A program made the position numbers and the translations under genes. Positions 11,361 to 23,616 of a DNA stretch of 64,000 nucleotides are shown here, piece by piece. Positions within the stretch are counted from its first letter, which is position 1; every line of letters starts with the position of its first letter. The DNA comes from Lyophyllum atratum. Taxonomy: Eukaryota; Basidiomycota; Agaricomycetes; Agaricales; Lyophyllaceae. The stretch covers positions 62,001 to 126,000 of the forward strand of contig JACGCN010000051.1 in assembly GCA_014905825.1 (NCBI GenBank). The letters run 5' to 3'. The notes under the pieces are model-generated. The model saw nothing but the letters and a program-made list of their open reading frames with translations, ran no database searches and had not been told where the DNA came from.

Positions 11361-11979
11361 CTACTGGACTTGGTCAAGAGGGGTCGTCTCGAGATCGATA
11401 GCTTGTAAGTCAAGGGCATAGACTAGTAAAGTACATCGGTGTATGAATATAAGAAGCAAGAACGCGACTTACCTGAGCCGCATTCTATGCAACGCATCTG
11501 CTTATCTTGCTTTACGTTGAACCAGCGCACATCGTGAGTGTCAGCAGGTGAGCCAGTGCATCCAACAATACGTTCGACGTCCTGCAGGTAGAGTCGACAA
11601 ATTAATACGGAGAGCGCCTGTGCAACACGCGGAGGGTGGTGGAGGGTGGTGTGACACATACATAAGAAGGCACAAGGATGGGGTTGGCTTTTGTTCCAAT
11701 TCGGCTGGCATCAAGTGGACTATCGTCAAAAACCTTTACACCCTCCAGCTCTCCCAACAATTGTAAACGTTCGAGACCGGTGGCTTGTTCGACGTCACTG
11801 GGAACTGTGCCCGGCTTCGCTCCGGGACCGTAGATTTTAGGAAGGGGTGCGCCATGGTCGTCCGAGGAGACGCGAAGAGTGGTATGGAGGGCGCGAAGAG
11901 CAGACCGCGCCTGGGGCTTGCTGCTGGAGCGCGCCGTTAGGACTGCTGGACGAGCAGCACGCACTGCAGATCTGAACAT
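11361..11979 (-). CDS. COX4: Cytochrome c oxidase subunit IV (yeast Cox4 / animal COX5B)
   Basis: Exons 11662-11979, 11473-11581 and 11361-11422; 162 aa. This is a nuclear-encoded zinc-binding subunit of respiratory complex IV in the mitochondrial inner membrane. An Arg/Ser/Ala-rich presequence is followed by YGPGAKPGTVPSD, DASRIGT and the zinc region RIVGCTG...CIECGSVYALDL. The last junction (GGCTCAG joined to TCTATGCC) recreates the conserved CGSVY, which fixes the 3' splice site at 11423-11424. The cysteines of VGCTG and CIEC are the expected zinc ligands. The tail is short and non-conserved. Its start is about 430 bp from the divergent exchanger gene. Confidence 0.92.
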
Positions 11980-12405
11980 CGTTTTGGTGTGGAAAGAGAC
12001 GGGATGTCACAGAGTCTTGTAGGTCACATGTGACGCCCCTCCGCACACATCCGATGCGCATTATGTAAGGAACCAAACCCCCTTCTTCCGCTTGACATGC
12101 TCCTCGGGGCGGGTCCTGGCTCTCGCTTGCTCAATCTTCTGCCCTTTCGACGCGCCATTCACCGTCAACAGCCTGAATATTTATTTTTTGTGAAAGAATC
12201 TGACGAAGGAGCACCTGCTACACGGGCTCTTGACCTGAGGAGGATATTTTCTAAAAATAGACCAACGGGGAACTATTCCAACAATATATTAGGACGCGTT
12301 CAAAAGCTTCTATTCGCCGCGCAACCGATAATGAAACGTTTAGTTTCGCCGATCCCGTAGTTTTTATTCTCTTTCCTCTCCACGGCCACCCACATCCTAG
12401 AACCA

Positions 12406-15275
12406 ATGCATCCCGCCGCCAAATCCTCTTGCGATACTTGTAGAGTCCGTGAGGATGATGACCTCCCCAGCAGCAGCCTACCTTCCTTTTGGACTGCCCC
12501 TTCGCATGCTGAGTCTATGCCCGTGCCCCGAAGACGGAGGGATAGATTCAAAGGTTTGTTCAGAGGTTGGAGATTAATCCTTCTCGGGTCGTGTATGTTC
12601 ATTCTATGCAGTTCTTACAACGACTGAGAAGCCGCCAAATCCTAGGGTTTAATCTTCTCCTCGTGTTAATTCCTATATCCGTGCGTCTTGTAATCGCTTC
12701 GATCATCTTTTCGTTGATTAAGCTGCCTGCAGTGGATATTGAACCTTACGATGTCAAAATCCCATTTCCTCAAATTCACCTGTGCGTGTCCACCCTCTTA
12801 AGGCGCGAGTATTATCTGAGTGACGTTATATCAGTCTGCATTTTGGCCCTAATCCCACTCGTGAAGGTCTGGTAATTAGTTGACACAAGCCTGAGCTTCG
12901 CCGTAACGATGTCTTCAGTTGCATGATCTATCAACTCGTGAACTTGCACTTCGAATCGGAGGATCAAAGACTGGACTTATTAATGCAAGCTTGGTATGTC
13001 GAATGCATACACACTTATCTCATGCTATGCTCACTATCGTCTGCAGAGTAACATGTCTGTTTCCGTTCGAATATTTTCCACCCTATCCTACTGATTATTC
13101 ATCACCAGTGTTGGTATTGTTGTCGCGGTATGGCTCGACGCGCATATATCCAATCCAAAACTCATAACTACTCCTTGATTAGATAACTGCATTGCGGAAA
13201 TGCGAATTAAGCCTAGTCCAATCGGCCTGTGGGTCTTTAATATCAATACTATGTTTTCAATGATGCTAAACGCCAATAGTAATGGGATCGATACTGAGCA
13301 AGCTTCGTACGATTCCCTTCCCATTCCCGAAATCTGTCTCGCCATTCACATCTCCGTACAGTCTTGGTTCTCGGCCTATGCTTTTTTGCGGGAGGGACGC
13401 GATTCTCGGAGCAAGGTTTTGATCCAAGTGCGTAGAGATCACTCATCCTGATACCGTGTTTATCTAATAGTTCGATGCTATGTTAAATAGCTGCGACTCA
13501 AGTACATTGCTCTCTCCTCAGTATCAGTGTCGGAGCCTTGTTTCTTCCTGCTGCATATCACTTCTCGCTCAGCGGCGCAGAGACGGATATCCCGGAATGG
13601 CAGAAGCAAAACATATTGCACATGAGCCACGGCGTGAGCTTTCTTACTTCCCTCCATTATCGAGACGATATTCTCACCTGCTCCAGGTGTCCATCGTACT
13701 CCTATTCAGTGAGTTTTGCAGTTCAACACAATTCAAATAGGAAAGAGTCTGATTTATCCTGCAACAATCAGTATATATTGCGTACCTTATCTTCCAGTTA
13801 TGGTCGCACTCCCATCTGTACAGTGACAGCCACAACAAGACGAGCAGAAGTTTCTTCGCGAAGCAAGGGAAAAGGTCTCCGGGTTGGTCGCAGGATGGTA
13901 GGCAGCGAACACAGGCCTACACCACGCTTGCCATGAATGATGACATCCGAAGCGTCGATGAGGCACTTTTGCATCCCAATCGATCACATATTCGCCCACT
14001 CTACTTGTCGCCCACGTCTTCTTACGCCTCGTCGTCCCAACTCACGCTGCCCCCGCTCAGTTCAGCCAGCAGTTCACAGTTCACACTTACAGAGCCGACG
14101 GTCCGACTTGTGTACGGGAGCGGCGGCTATCCAATGGCGCGGGACAGCCTCTCTGGGTACTCGACCAGCGCAAGGACCAAAGTCGGGCGCGAGAGCCAAG
14201 AAAGTAATGAGAAGCCTAGCGAGTCCCCATTTAATTTGAGCCCGAGCCAGAGCCTGAATGGGGATGAGGAGGAGTCGATTCGTGCCCAGCGCGCTCCCCC
14301 AGAGCCACAAGTGAGCTGGCCGCTAGCGACGTTCCTGCTAGTGCTTATTACCGTCGTGGGTGTTGTTAACTCTCGGATACGCAAATTGGGCTCAGGGCGG
14401 GGTATTATCCTTTTATCCTTTTTTTTTTCGCAGTTTGCATCAGTTACGGCTGACTGGCTTGTCGAATCAATGGATGAAATTTCCTTAACGATCAGCAAGG
14501 AATGGATTGGTTTTATATTGCTGCCTGCCGTCACCGCTATCGCAGGTCAGGTGCACCTTTGCTTTCCTACTATCCCTATTAAACTTGGCGGTATAGAATG
14601 TATGACAGCGGTCAATGTGTCAGTTAAGGATCAGTTGACCTTGAGTATCAGCGTCGCCGTAGGATCGTCCATCGTACGTCTACTTCCCGCTCTTTTGATC
14701 GTTTGACTGATAAATGACATAGCAAACCGCCTTGTTTGTGATCCCGTGAGAAGTCAAAATCCACTACAATGGCTTGCCCTTTAACCTATGCTTTCGTAGG
14801 TTCATAGTCACTCTGGGTTGGGCCATGGGCAAACCATTATCACTGCTGATGGATCCATTCCAATCGCTCGTACGTAAAAATCCTGCAGTACCTCTTTGAA
14901 GATGTTAGTACTCACAGAACTGCTTCGAATATGCTAGGTCTTGTACATTTCCGGTAAGCGCACACCACCTAACCAGATAATCTTACTCTATCAACTACGT
15001 CTCCACTAGTGCAAACCATGAATTACGTAGTCGCAGATGGTAAATCCCACTGGCTAGAAGGGATGATCCTTATCTGTGAGCACCTTTTCACGAGATCGTT
15101 GGTTTCACTCCCTGATATGCTGGCTATCTGGAGGCCTATATATTATTATCGCGGTGTCATTCTGGTTCTATCCAGGTATGTTCGGGCTTCTGACAGACCA
15201 GGTGGCTCACCCTGACATGGTTCTGTAGGATCAAATCTCCCAACATCACTTGCGACTTGCGTCATGACAACGTAG
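12406..15275 (+). CDS. VCX1: Vacuolar-type Ca2+/H+ exchanger (CAX family), divergent, 21 exons
   Basis: Hand-spliced exons: 12406-12592, 12646-12680, 12733-12781, 12835-12866, 12919-12993, 13047-13054, 13109-13127, 13183-13228, 13280-13306, 13362-13427, 13491-13633, 13687-13708, 13772-14355, 14434-14545, 14597-14673, 14723-14745, 14800-14869, 14938-14953, 15010-15075, 15134-15175 and 15229-15275; 581 aa. CAX exchangers move Ca2+ into vacuoles against H+. Family landmarks include WFNLLLVLIPIS, RELALRIG, ALRKCELSLVQS, GSILSKLLLVLG, ILHMSHG, LWSHSHLY, NVSVKDQLTLS and a C-terminal NYVVADGKSHWLEGM. The first-repeat GNxxE site reads SNIVG and the second reads TAIAE. Exon 6 is only 8 nt. All phases agree, so the frame is intact; transport activity is uncertain. 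Confidence 0.82.
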
Positions 15276-15581
15276 TTCGCAGTTATTACTCTCTTTGACA
15301 TATCAGATGGACGCTTTCTGACCACATCTCTGGACACACTATATGTATCAACTACACATCCACGATCACTTACACCTTCACATCACCAACATAATACCTA
15401 AAGGTTCAACCAGCTTATATTATATGTAGTAACGTAATCCGTAGACATCGCATCATCTGTACATACGCACAACCGGTACAGGCTTTACGAGCCTTATCGT
15501 TTAAGATCCAATCTTCAAGACTCGGGGTCAAGATACAAATAGTTCGGTTGATAAGGGTAGTCATGTGTTGCTGCGGTGTAT

Positions 15582-16696
15582 TTAGAACGATGCTATGCCA
15601 TGACTGATGTTGAACGTAAGCGCAGGGTTCTGAAGCAGAGGAAGTTGGCCAGGGAAACTGATGCTCAGAAGGTCTGCCACCATGCTATAATAGAGGTATA
15701 GATTGTTAGATGGGCACCTCAGCCCCTGCGCTAACATTACATACCGGCCGAACACTGTAGTGCCGTTTACATTCAAGTCTAAATTTGACTGTGGGTTGTT
15801 ACACTTTTTGAACTTGAATCCACTCACGAGTGTTGTCGTCTGGTAGCCTGTTGAGACGATGGGCCGCGTCAGGTCCGATCGCTTGAACCTATAGAGGGAA
15901 CAATGATAGTATAAAAATCAATGGCCTCCTATCAAGAGGAGAATTCTCACATATGCAATGGAAAACTTGTGTAAATCTATGAGGTGTGTATTTTGCTGTT
16001 GTGCGACAAGTATAGTTGCTGGGCCAGTCCAACGTATAAGTTGTTGTGATCAAATGACAGTTTAGCGAGGCGGAAGCTTACCATCCGCCCACGGCCCGAG
16101 CGTGTCCGCGATGGTGCCGTTCGCGTTGAAAGAACGCCTGGTCAAACTGGTGACCAGGACCGGTTCGCCGCCGATGGCTCGTATCTGTCGGACCATCGAC
16201 GTCAGATTCGCTGCCATCGATTCCGGGGGTGCGATTTTCATGTCGTTGTGGCCGAACTGTATAGTTACGACAGTCCTACGCGCTTTCGCAACTTCGCTTT
16301 TGATGGCTGCAAGGGAGGTAGCCCAAAACCTATTTTCAAAACAAACATTTAGATACACGGTAAAAGCAACATGTGATGTTCTTACCCGTCCACAACGAAG
16401 CTCCCTGTCGTCGCGCCGTTATGTGCGGTGTTGATACAAGGTGTACCTAATGTGACAGAAGCTATATTCCCTGTTAAGGTAGAGCCACAGAGCCCATTCC
16501 CCCAGCCACCACTATTTGGTGTAGTGCTATTGGATGTAGTTTCAGTGGGGGGAACACGTTTGCACTACGGATGTATTTACCCATTTGCTGTTGTACTATC
16601 TCCAACCAGAACAAATGATGTCGGAGGAGCACTTGGTGTACGTCCTGAAGCGCCGATGACAAACAGAAGCAAGAAGGCGTTGAGTAGACGAGGCAT
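15582..16696 (-). CDS. Secreted SGNH/GDSL esterase, rhamnogalacturonan acetylesterase-like
   Basis: Exons 16581-16696, 16386-16511, 16082-16329, 15951-16018, 15828-15888, 15745-15778 and 15582-15684; 251 aa. A signal peptide (MPRLLNAFLLLFVIGASG) is followed by SGNH block I GDSTTAN, a block with NTAHNGATTGSF, block III GHNDMK and the catalytic DDNTHLN near the C-terminus. The last needs a splice at AAC ACT C / AC TTG AAT, which supports the model. The predicted nucleophile is the Ser of GDST, with Asp and His of D..THLN. Such enzymes deacetylate plant polysaccharides such as pectin; the precise substrate is not shown. CE12-like is the nearest description, from memory. Confidence 0.82.
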
Positions 16697-17010
16697 GATT
16701 CTTGGCCGTCGGGAGTAGGTTACAAACACCTTCCTTTAAGTCTCGCAGCGGGATGGTCACGCGATTGGGTTGGCTGGGTGCAATGGGCAAAATTGATGCC
16801 GGCCCGCAGCGTTTCTCCGTAGCCGAAATCTGGAAAGAAGGGCAAAATCAAGCTCGGGGATCAGAAACTGGTCAGTTGACGATAGTTGATAGCGGTACAG
16901 TGTCCTGCGAGGGGGAAATGTACCATGTTCCACAATCGCACGAGCTGGGGAATTTAGACGAGCAAATGATTTTTCTCGAAGAAAAAGTAAATGCGCGACA
17001 TGCTACCATG

Positions 17011-19357
17011 CTACAAGTAGTAACGATCACCTATCAAGTGTCGTAAGCACCAGAAATGGAGGACGAGATGCTCAACTCACCGATCTGACCCATCCCAGGC
17101 TGCATAACCCATACTGGCCGACCAGTGCCTTCAGGGTTTCCTTCGCCCTCGTAGCCCTGCAGCCACCCTTCCCGCATCTCGTCGTCGATTACACCACACA
17201 CAATCGTAACTTGAGGAAACACGCGGCGCAAAACCGAAATACCGCCACCACGGGCTATCAAGAAAGTAACGAAGACTATTCTGTCTTCCCTTACTCCATG
17301 ATCAAGTAGGATGCGAATAGACATGAAAGCAGCGGCTGCCGTGCCGATCTGTTTGCCTAAATCAGCGACGTAACGAGAAACGCGCTGCCAGATCTACCTG
17401 TGCGTCCAGCAAAAAGACCCAAGATTCTTCTGCCAGATGTCTCAAGCGGACACAACGAGGAAGCATCGCATGTAAGAGCAAGGGTTCGCCAGTCTTGGCA
17501 TCAGATTGAATGAGTAACGAGCCTACTGGGACGTCGTTTATGACCCGTCGGAACCCACGCTCCAGAGCGCCACCCCTGCGCCACCAACGGTTCTCAGCAT
17601 GTTATCCAAGTTTAGAGACACTTCAGTACGTACGACCGCAGAATAGAGACACCACAGATGTTCTGTGAGCGTAAGGTGTCTATCAATTGGCCACAAATCA
17701 TGCTGAATTATTCACCTTGGCATCGAGCTTCTGACCATGGGAAACGGCGCCAACTGGGGTTGTCACAGATTTCGCAGTATAAGGAAGATACTGCAGAGCG
17801 AATTCCACCAGAATTGTTGACAGGCGATCAACGAAGAAGACGAAGTCTTGTTTGCTGGTAGTCCGGGACCGCAATATTGTAAAGATGCCCTGTTTGCATC
17901 GAGGTCTAAGTCCAAAAACCATATATCAATATACGTAAGCCAACCTCACCTCTAATTGGGGTGTTTGGGGGAGGACCTTCAGGTCTAGATGATCTAGTGT
18001 GCTCTCCGGCGAGGAAGCACCCGAGCCCGAGCGGCTTGTAAAGTAGAGATGTGGGATGGCCAACTTCTGTCGAAATTGATTGGCACGTTCCGCCAATTGT
18101 CGCCGGATATGTGCCGATATTAGATCGACTGCTACTGCATTGTTGGATCCGGGGACAATCTGAAGTGGCTTGAATATAGAAAAGCCACGCCATGGATATC
18201 GAGAGAGACATACAATATCAGCGTACGTTGCCGTAGGGCGAACGAAGTTGTCATACGAAGGCTTCACAAACCGGAGATATCTGTGGCATGCTGAAGTTGA
18301 TGGTTCACATGATCTATTCGCATGAATTCAAACTCACTGATCAAGTATCCCTTCCACACTTCTTCCACGTTCTTTGACATCTCTTTGGAGACGTCGCGCA
18401 AGCATAAGGTCTGAATCACATTGAACGAATACCTGTAACCAGGTCAGTCGAGGAGTATGCCATGGCAGTATGACTTGCCTTCAAATCGTATAAATCTCTC
18501 AGTGCTGGGTCATGTAGAGCCATAATTCCTTCCGCTATAAGTTCTTGTGTTAAGGCAATGAACGTGAACTTAACTCATAACACTGACTGATAATTATGGT
18601 AGCACCATACAAGTACTTCGTCTCCTGGAGCCGTTGGTGCTCGGAGAAAGAATAGACTGGAATATTCGACTGCTTGCAGGCTTTAAGATCCGCTAGGCAC
18701 TATATGCGAATATAAAGGATCGACATATGTGCAAGCGGATTAATCGAGAAACTAACTGCTGCGAACATAGGCATATCAATGGCATCTGGGTGGTCGAAAT
18801 CCAATTTATTCGCATGTGCAAGTTCTAGTTCCTCCGGGGTATGGTATTTGTAGAAGCTATCCTAAGATCCACGGTGTAATTTAGCGAGCGAGGGTCGAAC
18901 CTTCGCAAGGCACTGACCTGAGACAATATTATGACTGTAGGTATAGAACCGAGTGACTGAACGATTTGTCTTGCGACATGGGTCTAGTTGACCGGCCTTC
19001 AGATCACTCGTCATGGTATGAATCATAGGTATATAACGAACCTTTCCACTCCCGGACCCCCCTATAGCAAGGAGGATCAACGTCCATGGATGGTATGGAT
19101 CGGATTATGAGGATTCGTACCAGAGACAGCCACGACATACGCATCACACATCCTTTTGCCATCTTCTCCGTACCTGAATAAGATACCCATTATTTCAAGG
19201 TAAATGTTCCAACATAACCTGGGCAAGAATACCATGGAGGACGACCATGCGAAACTAAGACCGTGTTCTTCTTGGGCTGAAGAGACAGATATTGGGGTGT
19301 AGCTTCGATGGGAGTGTCACTCTCATCGAAAGGATGCTTCCCGACTGAGTTGGGCAT
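17011..19357 (-). CDS. URK1: Uridine kinase with C-terminal UPRT-like domain
   Basis: Fifteen exons from 19233-19357 to 17011-17030, 528 aa. The N-terminal half phosphorylates uridine and cytidine in pyrimidine salvage. It has the P-loop GGSGSGKT (split by an intron after the Lys), DSFYK, LDFDHPDA, EGIMALHDP and VPGSNN.VA.DLI. The C-terminal half resembles uracil phosphoribosyltransferase (ICGVSILRSG, GSLLIQSD.KTGEP, PGMGQIGDRYY), the same fusion as yeast Urk1 and animal UCKL1. Where active UPRTs have LLDPM.ATGGS it reads LLDAQIGTAAAA, so this half is probably not catalytic. The intron after DLYDLK begins GC rather than GT (18477-18478). It shares strand with NCS2 upstream. Confidence 0.88.
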
Positions 19358-19490
19358 CGCCCTTTACGTCAATCTGGTGAAGGCAAGGTGGTGGAAGACC
19401 CGAAGCCGCACACGACATGAAGGTAGGGGCTGAATTATGTAATCGTCTTGTTCATGTTTTTTTAGGAAAGGTCCGCTCAAAAAAAGATCA

Positions 19491-21425
19491 TCATTCCAAA
19501 TCAAGTAAGAAATCAGCGACTGTAGCCTTCATCTGCTCAATATCCATCTTCTGTCGACCCCACAACTCCGGCGGACCATCGGTCAAACCTTCGATGCCTC
19601 CAAGGCTAACAGGATGGGAAGGAGCAGCGATCAGATTCGATGTCACCCACACCGGCAATGGGACCGGATTATCTTTCGAGGCAGATATTGCTGTCGTGCC
19701 TCTGCTGCTTCGACTGGTGAAGGTCGTATGACATGAGTAGCAGAGGAATGGTGTCAGGGATGGCGAGAAGGAGGGCTCTACGGCAACTGGGGTAACTTGT
19801 TCGGGGAAGTGGGCAGGGCGGTGGGAACCGAGGGTTGAGGTATCATTGAAGGCTCGAATTGATATTCGAGCCTTCCAATCCTGAAGGCCATACTGTACCG
19901 GGCTGTCACACGAGTCTCCTTTAGTCATTTGTGGAAGAAGACAACAGGACGCTCACCGTTCACAGAGCAAACAAGTACCGCCAGTTCCCTTCTTAGGCGT
20001 TAATTTAGCGCACGTACGAGCAATCGTAGAGACTGTAGATGGGTAGTCGCGTTCCAAACCAACAATAAATTCTTCAGATGGAATAGGATGAGCATCATGT
20101 CTGATTAATTGCAAAGGAGGCTAATACAGCACCTTTTGTTAATGGTCCAATACTCTGCTTTTCGCCCGGGAACTTCTCGCGTCCGACGACATGAAGTCTA
20201 TGCCACCAGGCCCACATAGCGCACTCCTTCATGCCAGTGTCCCGCAAAGGACGGATTACTCGGATAGTTCCATTCTCGTGCCCATTCTCCTTCCTCGATG
20301 TCACCGACACCCTTGGTGTCCATTCTTCTTGAGCTTCCTCCCTTACCACAAACCCTCCCCCTTGCGAGATTGAAGATATAAGGGAGATGGATAGGGAGGT
20401 CAGCGATGTCCCAAGAAGAAGATGCGATGATCCAGTTGACATCGCAGTGTGTAGAAGAAGGAGCCGAGTCAATGTTTGTACCGCACTCGGAATAGCTGTC
20501 TGGGTGGGCAGGGACGAAATATACCGTTGTAAGCGGAATGTAGGTGTTCCGAGATCTCCGGCCGTCGATAGAGACGATAAGAGGAGGTCTATGAGAGCAA
20601 AATGAGGTCCGATGTCAACGTCGTTCAATGGAAGACCTCAGGCCAAATTGGAAAATCAAACCTTCATTGGTGATATCTATTCCCAGGTCTTTACCCGACG
20701 GTTTGCCTCCAATTTTGTCCCACCAAGCACTGCTGAATGCATCCTCAACCCGTAACGGGAGGAATTCAAGTCGGTCATATTTTGCTACCATAGCGCGAAT
20801 TTCCTCCGTCCTATCCCTCGTCTATCTGACGAAGTTGACAATCCATTACCAGGCGATAAAATGTGTGAGACGTACCCCTGGGAAGGCACTGCATGTTTCC
20901 ACATAACATACAAAGCCGTTTGGCCATACGCTTGCATTCCGAGGATGATCTATTCCCCCCCGTGGCTTCCCGGTTCCGTCTTCCATGGGCGGACTGTGCA
21001 TGAAGTAGGTCCGATTCACGAGGTCCAACAGGACAGTAGATCCCAATCCTCCAGAGAGACCCAGCACTAGGTTTCCTCCTGCTTTCAGACCCTTGCGGCG
21101 GGGTCCGTCTGGCAGCGGGTTGACGGATGGGTCAAGAGATCGGCGAAACTTTACTGAAATCAGGGGAAAGAAGCAGTCCCTGGACAGTCAATCAGCATCA
21201 CCGCAGATGAAGATATCATCTTCTTTGACGCACTTGCAGTATACCGCATGACGGACGACAATATTTCCTAATTTTTCTTTACACCTTACACACTGTCTCG
21301 ATTTGTCGAATTTTGGGCGACCTCCATCCTGTGGAATTGGTGAAAAGTCGCGGGATTGAGCGGCTGGACTCACGAAGCATGAGAGAATCACTTTCGGTCT
21401 CTGGATTGCCGCAGGAGGTAGACAT
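19491..21425 (-). CDS. NCS2: Cytoplasmic tRNA 2-thiolation protein Ncs2/Ctu2
   Basis: Exons 21374-21425, 21234-21321, 20876-21179, 20662-20821, 20133-20588, 19957-20071 and 19491-19902; 528 aa. Ncs2 with Ncs6 thiolates U34 of Lys, Glu and Gln tRNAs in the cytosol using the Urm1 sulfur relay. It has an N-terminal zinc motif CVRCK...YCKDCF, a degenerate PP-loop LGLSGGLGST, FPGTRDRTEEIRAM, the signature HLLLGTSLTSLSISLISS and RPLRDTGMKE. A C-terminal CLLCERPVQ plus CYSCH complete the zinc residues. Three acceptors were chosen over nearer AGs because only they restore these motifs: GATGGAG at 21322, CAGATAG at 20822 and GTGACAG at 19903. It diverges from the AIG2-like gene across 198 bp. Confidence 0.9.
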
Positions 21426-21623
21426 CGCTGTCGAGGTTCAAGGTGCGACGGCTCAGATAGAGGACTTGGAAGGAGTCAAAAAGTGCCGCGCCACGTGCCC
21501 GATCAAGAAAGAGCTCAAAATGCTGAGATAAGATAAGATAACAGTGTGCGATCGGTGATCAGATGCAAGTCGACCCCACAAGTCCGCCCGATCAGAAGTT
21601 CAGCTCTTGCCATTTCTCTCATC
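21426..21623. promoter_or_regulatory. Divergent intergenic region NCS2 / AIG2-like
   Basis: 198 bp separate the two start codons, so both promoters must lie in or overlap this stretch. No TATA box or clear activator site was recognised. Confidence 0.5.
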
Positions 21624-22353
21624 ATGGCTAGCGCCTTCTTCTACGGGACTCTGATGCACCCGAAGATTCTTCAGCGGGTGATTGAACATGAAGGTTCTAG
21701 GCTGGAAATATGTCCTGCGGTCCTGCTGGTGAGGCTCCAAACATCCCACTAACAGAACAATTCTATCTATCTCTAACCTTTCACATAGGATCACACCCGC
21801 CACAAAGTGAAGGTATGACTCGTATTTGTGACCTGTAAGAAAGCAGAGACGACTATTACACAGAGAGCGGAATACCCAGGTCTTATCCCATACGAGCAGG
21901 GTCGCATTCTCTGCAAACGCGAGCTGGAATATGAGGAGAAGACTGTCAGAGGTACCCTGGTTACGGGTCTCTCTAGAAAAGATATAAAATTACTAGATGC
22001 ATTTGAAGGATCGGTGAGGATAGACCATGTTACACAAACCTTAGACTCTGACCGAGAAACGATAGGAATACATTCGCAAGCACGTCGAGGTCCACCCATT
22101 AGCCCCTCTGGTTAAACTATCAGAGTACCCCATAAACGAAGCAGCCCTCATACCAGAAGAGCCGCCCGCTTTGCCTGCCTCAACAGATCTAGCGCCATCG
22201 ATCAAGGCCGAAACATATGTTTATGACCGTTTCAAGAGATTGGAGCCTGCGCTATGGTCTTACGAGGAGTTCGTCAAGAATAATGCCTGGAAGTGGTATG
22301 CTGACCAGTTGCCCGACGACGACGTCAGATGGGCGGATCGAGAGGAGGCCTGA
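21624..22353 (+). CDS. AIG2-like / gamma-glutamylcyclotransferase-fold protein
   Basis: Exons 21624-21728, 21789-21812, 21864-22013 and 22066-22353; 188 aa. The fold is small and related to gamma-glutamylcyclotransferases. The start MASAFFYGTLMHP carries the family YGTL motif; then DHTRHKVK (a 24-nt exon), RAEYPGL, RGTLVTGLS and LDAFEG.EY follow, matching fungal AIG2-like proteins. The C-terminal WSYEEFVKNNAWKWY is typical of the fungal subfamily. Substrate is unknown; some members cut gamma-glutamyl amines, others have no known activity. All exons are in phase 0. Confidence 0.85.
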
Positions 22354-23616
22354 GCTGGCTCGAGATGCTACATTGGCCCATAGACTACCACCGTCTTAAA
22401 TATCTTGATGTGGTTGTATGTATGTTGAGAATTCCAATTGCCAGCATCCACATCTGTTCAAAAGTATCAGCATTCAGGAACACTGTACGCTGCATGTCTG
22501 TTCTCAATAATCTATGCGAAATATACACCAGCTGGCTAATCTCAAGTCATACCCCAAGCCCGATGTACTGGCGACTGTAAGGACGACAGGCGCTGCGGAA
22601 AAAAAAGTTGTGATTCTCGGGTGCACGAGCCATTTGTAGTCAACTTTCACTGGGAGTACAGATACATCCTACGTGAAGCATCGAAGAGCAAGATGACAGC
22701 CTGTCCTACAGGCCGGGTCAGTACCACCGTGCCAATGGACCAGGAGAGCGAGGTGCGCAGTGGCGATGAGTTACATCGTGTAGAAGCACCAAATAGGACT
22801 TTGTGTGCATCATGGGCACGCTCCGATGGCGTGTTCTACCGAAAGTAGGTGAGCCCATTAAGTGAAGATGCGTGTAGTGTATGCGGTGCACTTCAGAACC
22901 CAGCACACGAGGAAAACGAGGAGAAGGATTAGAGATTCAGACTCTGGTTCAAAGAAAGGAAGACAAATGTATCAGGAAACTCGCCGACGAGGAGCGATTC
23001 AGCCATGACAGCAAGGATTTGCAGCAGAGTATGAGATGGCATCCCCAGCGCAGTCCGTTACACCAAGACAAATAACGGGAGGAGTATAGCATGCATTTCT
23101 CGCTTGAGCTAGCCCTGATCATAACAGGGCTTGGGTAGGCAAACAGGCAATCCACTTGCAATCTCCAGTGGTCTTGGTTTCCAGAACATGACACGCGGAG
23201 CTCGGGGTCATGGAGGCGCAGACCCCCGTCATCGTTGTATTGGGTATGTAAGGAATCCTGTGCTTCGATGTTAGGTGGCTGACGCGGCTCGTAGCAGGGA
23301 CCTAAGATCGGCGGACACGATTCATAACTGAATATACGTATCATATATCCGTAAGCAAATCGGCGTTCCTGATGACGCACGTGTAATCATTCTCATGGAC
23401 AGAGTAGGTCTTGATCATGAGCGAACAGTCTCCTGAACATGAAAAGTAGAGCTATTATGACGCAGTGTTATCTATGCGTCAGAAGCCGGGTGTTGAGAAG
23501 ATGAGAATGGATCACGGGTGAATTGTGGTATACAGCGAGTTCCTAGTACTTTTGAAGGGTGGGTCTACAAAGGTCTCAATAGCCTGAAAAGAAACAAATT
23601 CCTCATGCCTCACAGA
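22354..23616. other. Gene-free interval
   Basis: Short frames only, the longest a 143-codon minus-strand frame (22949-23380) with no recognisable motif. Two 3' ends converge here, so it should hold both terminators. Nothing else is supported. Confidence 0.45.

Noticed and set aside
22949..23380. 143-codon minus-strand frame
   Set aside because: Low similarity to anything known, irregular composition and no supporting introns.
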